Shown: in pieces, positions 60,751 to 64,000 of the stretch
How positions within the stretch are numbered: the stretch's first letter is position 1
Layout: every line of letters begins with the position of its first letter
NCBI GenBank assembly: GCA_027030245.1
Contig: JALVFE010000020.1
Coordinates: 28,506-92,505, forward strand
DNA from: Melioribacteraceae bacterium
Lineage (GTDB): Bacteria; Bacteroidota; Ignavibacteria; Ignavibacteriales; Melioribacteraceae
Length of the DNA stretch: 64,000 nt
Reading direction: 5' to 3'
Notes under the pieces: model-generated
What the model was told of the DNA's origin: nothing
Database searches by the model: none
What the model saw: the letters and a program-made list of their open reading frames with translations, nothing else
Position numbers and translations under genes: made by a program

Positions 60751-63594
60751 TTACGAGTTAAAACTATACTTACGTTCACGCTTCTGAAAAGCTTCTTTTC
60801 CACCCTCCAATATTTCACAAACATGCTGACGTATACCTTTTCTGAATAATATAGCTTTTTCTTTGACTTCTGATAATTCGAAAGTATTTTCTAAAGCACC
60901 GGAAACATATTCAAATTTAAATTTTTTATTATCTCTTCCTTTTTCTTGCCCTTCTTGATTCGCAACAATAATTTGCTCAGCATCTGCACCAACAACCAAA
61001 TTAGGATTGTGTGTCACTATGATTATTTGTCGTTTCTTTTTCTTGTTTTTCACAAACGAAACAAGATCATCATAAACAGATCTGTTGTCTAAGTCATCTT
61101 CCGGTTGATCCAAAAGTATAGGCCACTCTTCATTACTCAAATCAATTAGAAGACGCAAAAGCACAAGTCCTTTCTTGCCGGGTGACATCTTGTCCAAAGG
61201 ATCGTTCTTGTAGGCAATTTTAAAATCTAAATCAAAATAATTCTCTAAAATTTTTACGATAGCATCTTTCGCTGCTCTTCCTTTAATTGTTCTTATTTTA
61301 CCATCAAAAACGCCATTAAGAAGGTTATTAATAAAATTTAGGTGACGGCTTGGATCAAATTGATATTCGTATTCATCTTTCCAAGCTACATCAGTATTGC
61401 GTTTTATATCCGGCTTATTTAGGAAATTATTTATGACTTCTTCATTAAATCGTTGTTCATTAAACCCGATTGAGACATTCAAAGATATGTCTTCAAATTT
61501 ATTTTCATATTTCTTGAATTCATTTCCTGTCATATCGTAGGTACTAAAAATTTCCTTGTATGTATTAATAAGATTTTTCTTTTCTTTATCATAAAGGTTC
61601 TTTTTTGATTCAAGACTTTTCTTTTCAAGAGTAATTTTATCAAGTTTCTTTTGTTCGTTTCGTATTGCATCGTTCTTTTTTCTCAACTCGTCTTGCAACT
61701 TAATTTTTGCCATAAACGGTGCAATATACTTCTTAATTTTTTCTAGCTCTTTTTTGTTAACTTTAACTTTTTCATCGACTGAAGCAATTATTTTGTCAAC
61801 AGATATCAGTAGATTTTTCTTTATTTGATCAATCCCAGCAAACTCTTTTATAAAATCTATCTTGATCTCTTCATTGCCAAGATAAGAAGATTGCTCATCG
61901 CGTAATCTTTCCAAATCTTCCAATTGGTTGACCAAATTTTGCTTAAAATCAATGAGGGTCTTTTTATCCTCAAATAAAATAGCAATGTTTGTTGTAGTAT
62001 TTTTTTCTTTTTCTATTAGCGTTTCGTAGTCTTTAATTTCTTGGGCAGAAAGTCCAGATTTATTTTTTATATGGTCAAATTCCTTTTGTAACTGAGCAAT
62101 GTATTTTTTAATCCCGCTTTCCTTGCCGAGTTGTTTTATATTTTCTTCTAATTCCTCAATTTCTTGTTTAATTTGAAAAATGTTAGCAACAATTGCCGGA
62201 ATTGATTTTGACAATCTTTTAATTTTTTCTAGATTGTTTTCATAATTTTCTCGTATTACATCGTCTTGTAATAAGACATCTTTAACAAATTTATTTAGTG
62301 TCTCACGGCTCTTAACATTTTTTTCGGAAAGCTTATTGAGATAATTTTGTGGTATATATAATATCTTCCTTTCCTCAGAATTATTATTACCCTCAACATT
62401 TTTAAGATAAGTGCTTTCACCATCTGACCATACTACTTCAAAATTAAAATTTGGTGAATCATCAAAGTTGTATTGAGTAGAAACGGGATAATTAGCAAAT
62501 CTAGTTTCTACTTCTTTTCTGTCAATAGTTTTGGCTATGTAATACAATAGTAATGATTTCCCAGTTGACTTTCCGCCGATTATGGTAGTTAAATTTCTAT
62601 TGATTTCAATAGAATCCGAGAGGAAGTTGTCTTGCCCAGTATTATCAATAAATCGTACTTTATCAATAACGTAATAAGATTTTTTCGGTTCTGGCTCCTC
62701 ATAACCAAAAGAAACTCTATCAATCGGTTCGAAAATAATTTGCCTTAATCCTTCAAAAGTCGTATCTGCTTTTATCCAACTAAAACCATATCTTTCAAGA
62801 TCATTGCCTTTTTCGTCTCTAACTACATATTTTTTGCCTAATTTTCTTTCGCAATCATCAAAAGTATGACAGTCAGAAGTAGAGATTACAGGTTTTGCTT
62901 TGGCTATTTTCTCTTTGTTTTCATACCTATCCTTTTTCAAGAAATATTTTCTATTTCCTTCGTGTCCAAAGAATAAATCACAGAAATCATCAAAAATATC
63001 CGATAATTCTTTTTTGATATTACTGTTAGCATCGGCTCTATTACTTCCCATACCACTAGCAACACCAGCTATTAAAAATGGGTGCTCATTGCCAAATGAA
63101 TCTTTAAGAGATTTTTCTAATTTCTCTTTGGTTATGCTCACCCTATCATAGCCGCCACAAGCCATAATATCGTTATGTGTACAATAAGCTACTGCACCAT
63201 TAGATTTTTTATTTTTTAACGGAAGATGAATAAGGAAATTTTTTATTTTATTTATGTCGTATTCACTATCAAAAATAAGATGACATTGTAGCTGTTCTGA
63301 ATCTTGATTAACACTTACATCTAACCTAAACTCAACACAAGGGATAAAAGTTTTATTCTTTAACTCTGGGATATCTTTTATTTTTCTCTTAAATATTTCA
63401 TAACTTTCAATAGAAAAGTAATCAGTTATACCAAAAACAGCGACATCTGAATTTTTGATATAATCAATAAATTTGTCCCATACATCAACTCCGACTTCTG
63501 TCTGGTATTGATCAGCGTGTTTTGCTACAGGGACATGAATTTGTAAATCCCACTTTCGCCAAATTGATCCTTTAGAAAAACTATTATATTTCAT
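60751..63594 (-). CDS. TrlF-family PHP-domain plus SMC-like ABC-ATPase
   Basis: A 947-residue protein. N-terminal PHP-type metallo-hydrolase domain at about 14-280 (WDLQIHVPVAKHADQY, FGITDYFSIESYE, AVAYCTHNDI, VISTSDCHTF). Then an ABC/SMC ATPase split by a long coiled coil: Walker A IIGGKSTGKSLLLYY (about 345), coiled coil about 430-700, then KMSPGKKGLVLLRLLIDLSN as signature and LLDQPEDDLDNRSVYDDL as Walker B (about 826), HNPNLVV as H-loop. This is the layout annotated as TrlF, a family repeatedly found in defence loci. It lies six bases behind a restriction-like fragment in an operon. Confidence 0.85.
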   Translation of the reverse strand: MKYNSFSKGSIWRKWDLQIHVPVAKHADQYQTEVGVDVWDKFIDYIKNSDVAVFGITDYFSIESYEIFKRKIKDIPELKNKTFIPCVEFRLDVSVNQDSEQLQCHLIFDSEYDINKIKNFLIHLPLKNKKSNGAVAYCTHNDIMACGGYDRVSITKEKLEKSLKDSFGNEHPFLIAGVASGMGSNRADANSNIKKELSDIFDDFCDLFFGHEGNRKYFLKKDRYENKEKIAKAKPVISTSDCHTFDDCERKLGKKYVVRDEKGNDLERYGFSWIKADTTFEGLRQIIFEPIDRVSFGYEEPEPKKSYYVIDKVRFIDNTGQDNFLSDSIEINRNLTTIIGGKSTGKSLLLYYIAKTIDRKEVETRFANYPVSTQYNFDDSPNFNFEVVWSDGESTYLKNVEGNNNSEERKILYIPQNYLNKLSEKNVKSRETLNKFVKDVLLQDDVIRENYENNLEKIKRLSKSIPAIVANIFQIKQEIEELEENIKQLGKESGIKKYIAQLQKEFDHIKNKSGLSAQEIKDYETLIEKEKNTTTNIAILFEDKKTLIDFKQNLVNQLEDLERLRDEQSSYLGNEEIKIDFIKEFAGIDQIKKNLLISVDKIIASVDEKVKVNKKELEKIKKYIAPFMAKIKLQDELRKKNDAIRNEQKKLDKITLEKKSLESKKNLYDKEKKNLINTYKEIFSTYDMTGNEFKKYENKFEDISLNVSIGFNEQRFNEEVINNFLNKPDIKRNTDVAWKDEYEYQFDPSRHLNFINNLLNGVFDGKIRTIKGRAAKDAIVKILENYFDLDFKIAYKNDPLDKMSPGKKGLVLLRLLIDLSNEEWPILLDQPEDDLDNRSVYDDLVSFVKNKKKKRQIIIVTHNPNLVVGADAEQIIVANQEGQEKGRDNKKFKFEYVSGALENTFELSEVKEKAILFRKGIRQHVCEILEGGKEAFQKRERKYSFNS

Positions 63595-63600
63595 AATTAA

Positions 63601-63878
63601 CTAAAAAATTTGCTTAAATATATTTTCTAATTCTTCTTCATTAAATCCAGTTATATTTCTATGTGGTATTTCTAAGTTATCCAACACTGTAGCAAAGCGT
63701 AAATATCCATTTGAAGACCTCAGTTCAACCCATTCAACGCCTAAATGATTTAGTTGATTTTTGTTAGTTTGTGACAGTTTATCTGCCACAAAAACCTTAC
63801 TATCTCTAGCTATCACTGCATCCGCACTTTCCGGATTACCCTTGCCCATAAGTTTAACTTCACATTTGTATTCTATAA
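63601..63878 (-). pseudogene. C-terminal fragment of a restriction-endonuclease-like protein cut by an IS
   Basis: About 92 residues remain: IIEYKCEVKLMGKGNPESAD, AVIARDSKVFVADKLSQTNK, VEWVELRSSNGYLRF and the C-terminal ELENIFKQIF. The E-x-K in YKCEVKL is the pattern of a PD-(D/E)XK nuclease core, and the whole reminds me of the C-terminal region of CfrBI-type restriction enzymes, which I cannot verify. Upstream the frame enters the end of the IS3-like element at 63879 with only a TTG inside the IS as start, so the gene is interrupted and its 5' part lies beyond the IS or is lost. It stops six bases before the TrlF start. Confidence 0.75.
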
Positions 63879-64000
63879 TGTACCCCAAAAACTGGACAAG
63901 AAATTAAGGTGGAAAAATCGTAAATTAACAAAAAACAAAGGAGAGAAGAAATGTCCAGTAAGAGGAAAAATTTTTCTAACCAATATAAGGCAAAAGTTGC
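63879..64000 (+). mobile_element. IS3-family insertion sequence, left end (runs off the window)
   Basis: The terminal repeat starts TGTACCCCAAAAACTGGACA, a pattern typical of IS3-family ends (…CCCCAAAAACTGGACA). It is followed after about 50 bp by a ribosome site (AAAGGAGAGAAG) and the transposase orfA start. The element breaks the restriction-like gene on its left. Its right end, second inverted repeat and target duplication lie outside the window. Confidence 0.85.
63951..64000 (+). CDS. IS3-family transposase OrfA, N-terminal part (cut by window edge)
   Basis: ATG at 63951 behind AAAGGAGAGAAGAA. The first 16 residues are MSSKRKNFSNQYKAKV, matching the KRRxFSxEFKAKVAL start of IS3-family OrfA helix-turn-helix proteins. 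OrfA binds the element's ends; the catalytic OrfB would follow outside the window. Confidence 0.85.
   Translation, partial: MSSKRKNFSNQYKAKV

Overview
The window most resembles a free-living, probably anaerobic member of the Bacteroidota/Chlorobi lineage, and Ignavibacteria in particular. The indicators are a type IX secretion C-terminal domain with a YPNPFNP motif (23720-25522), a SusC/SusD pair (46465-50681), many AT-rich intergenic regions holding short dispersed palindromes, frequent TTG/GTG starts, and a trimeric [FeFe]-hydrogenase. This assignment rests on protein recognition only; no search was run.

Layout. 1-2419: a Cache-domain sensor cut by the window edge and an MFS transporter. 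2420-3557: non-coding DNA with two ~240-bp near-identical copies of a dispersed repeat. 3558-9490: protein quality control, with clpP and trigger factor and a tRNA-Leu on the minus strand facing clpC, a pterin carbinolamine dehydratase and pyrE on the plus strand. 9492-23463: a very AT-rich accessory stretch holding a sigma factor and zinc-finger anti-sigma factor, a large secreted TPR-CHAT (caspase-like) protein, a truncated relative of it, a possible Fis-like regulator, a lipoprotein joined to a beta-barrel through an A9 tract, and a cluster of one TPR protein and small zinc-ribbon proteins ending in decayed genes. 23720-27640: a T9SS-exported beta-propeller, a lipoprotein, a 5'-truncated Cys-rich fragment and an orphan HigA antitoxin between direct repeats. 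27937-31584: a SpoIIE-type phosphatase, a PduS-like Fe-S flavoprotein and a PduT-like microcompartment shell protein, with a broken four-helix-bundle gene between the last two.

32014-35867: a minus-strand operon cfa-cmoA-cmoB-patatin. 35943-43192: a minus-strand operon of TetR, MMPL/RND exporter, LolA-like periplasmic protein, outer-membrane barrel and a DUF5916 protein, with a perfect 20-bp palindrome before tetR. 43320-46226: baeRF-like and HdeD-like proteins, a membrane protein, a thioredoxin-like protein and an SDR gene fragment. 46465-50681: SusD/SusC. 51136-60633: a canonical sigma-54 promoter followed by a receiver protein, HydC, HydB and HydA subunits, a histidine kinase, a TonB-dependent receptor, an EamA transporter and an EEP hydrolase, all on the plus strand. 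60751-64000: a TrlF-type PHP+ABC-ATPase preceded by the C-terminal end of a restriction-endonuclease-like gene that has been cut by an IS3-family element running off the window.

The best candidates for something new are the sigma/anti-sigma/secreted TPR-CHAT neighbourhood, the stand-alone PduS-PduT pair coupled to a SpoIIE phosphatase, the A9 frameshift that appears to build a lipoprotein-barrel fusion, and the sigma-54-driven hydrogenase operon that contains its own two-component system and a TonB receptor.
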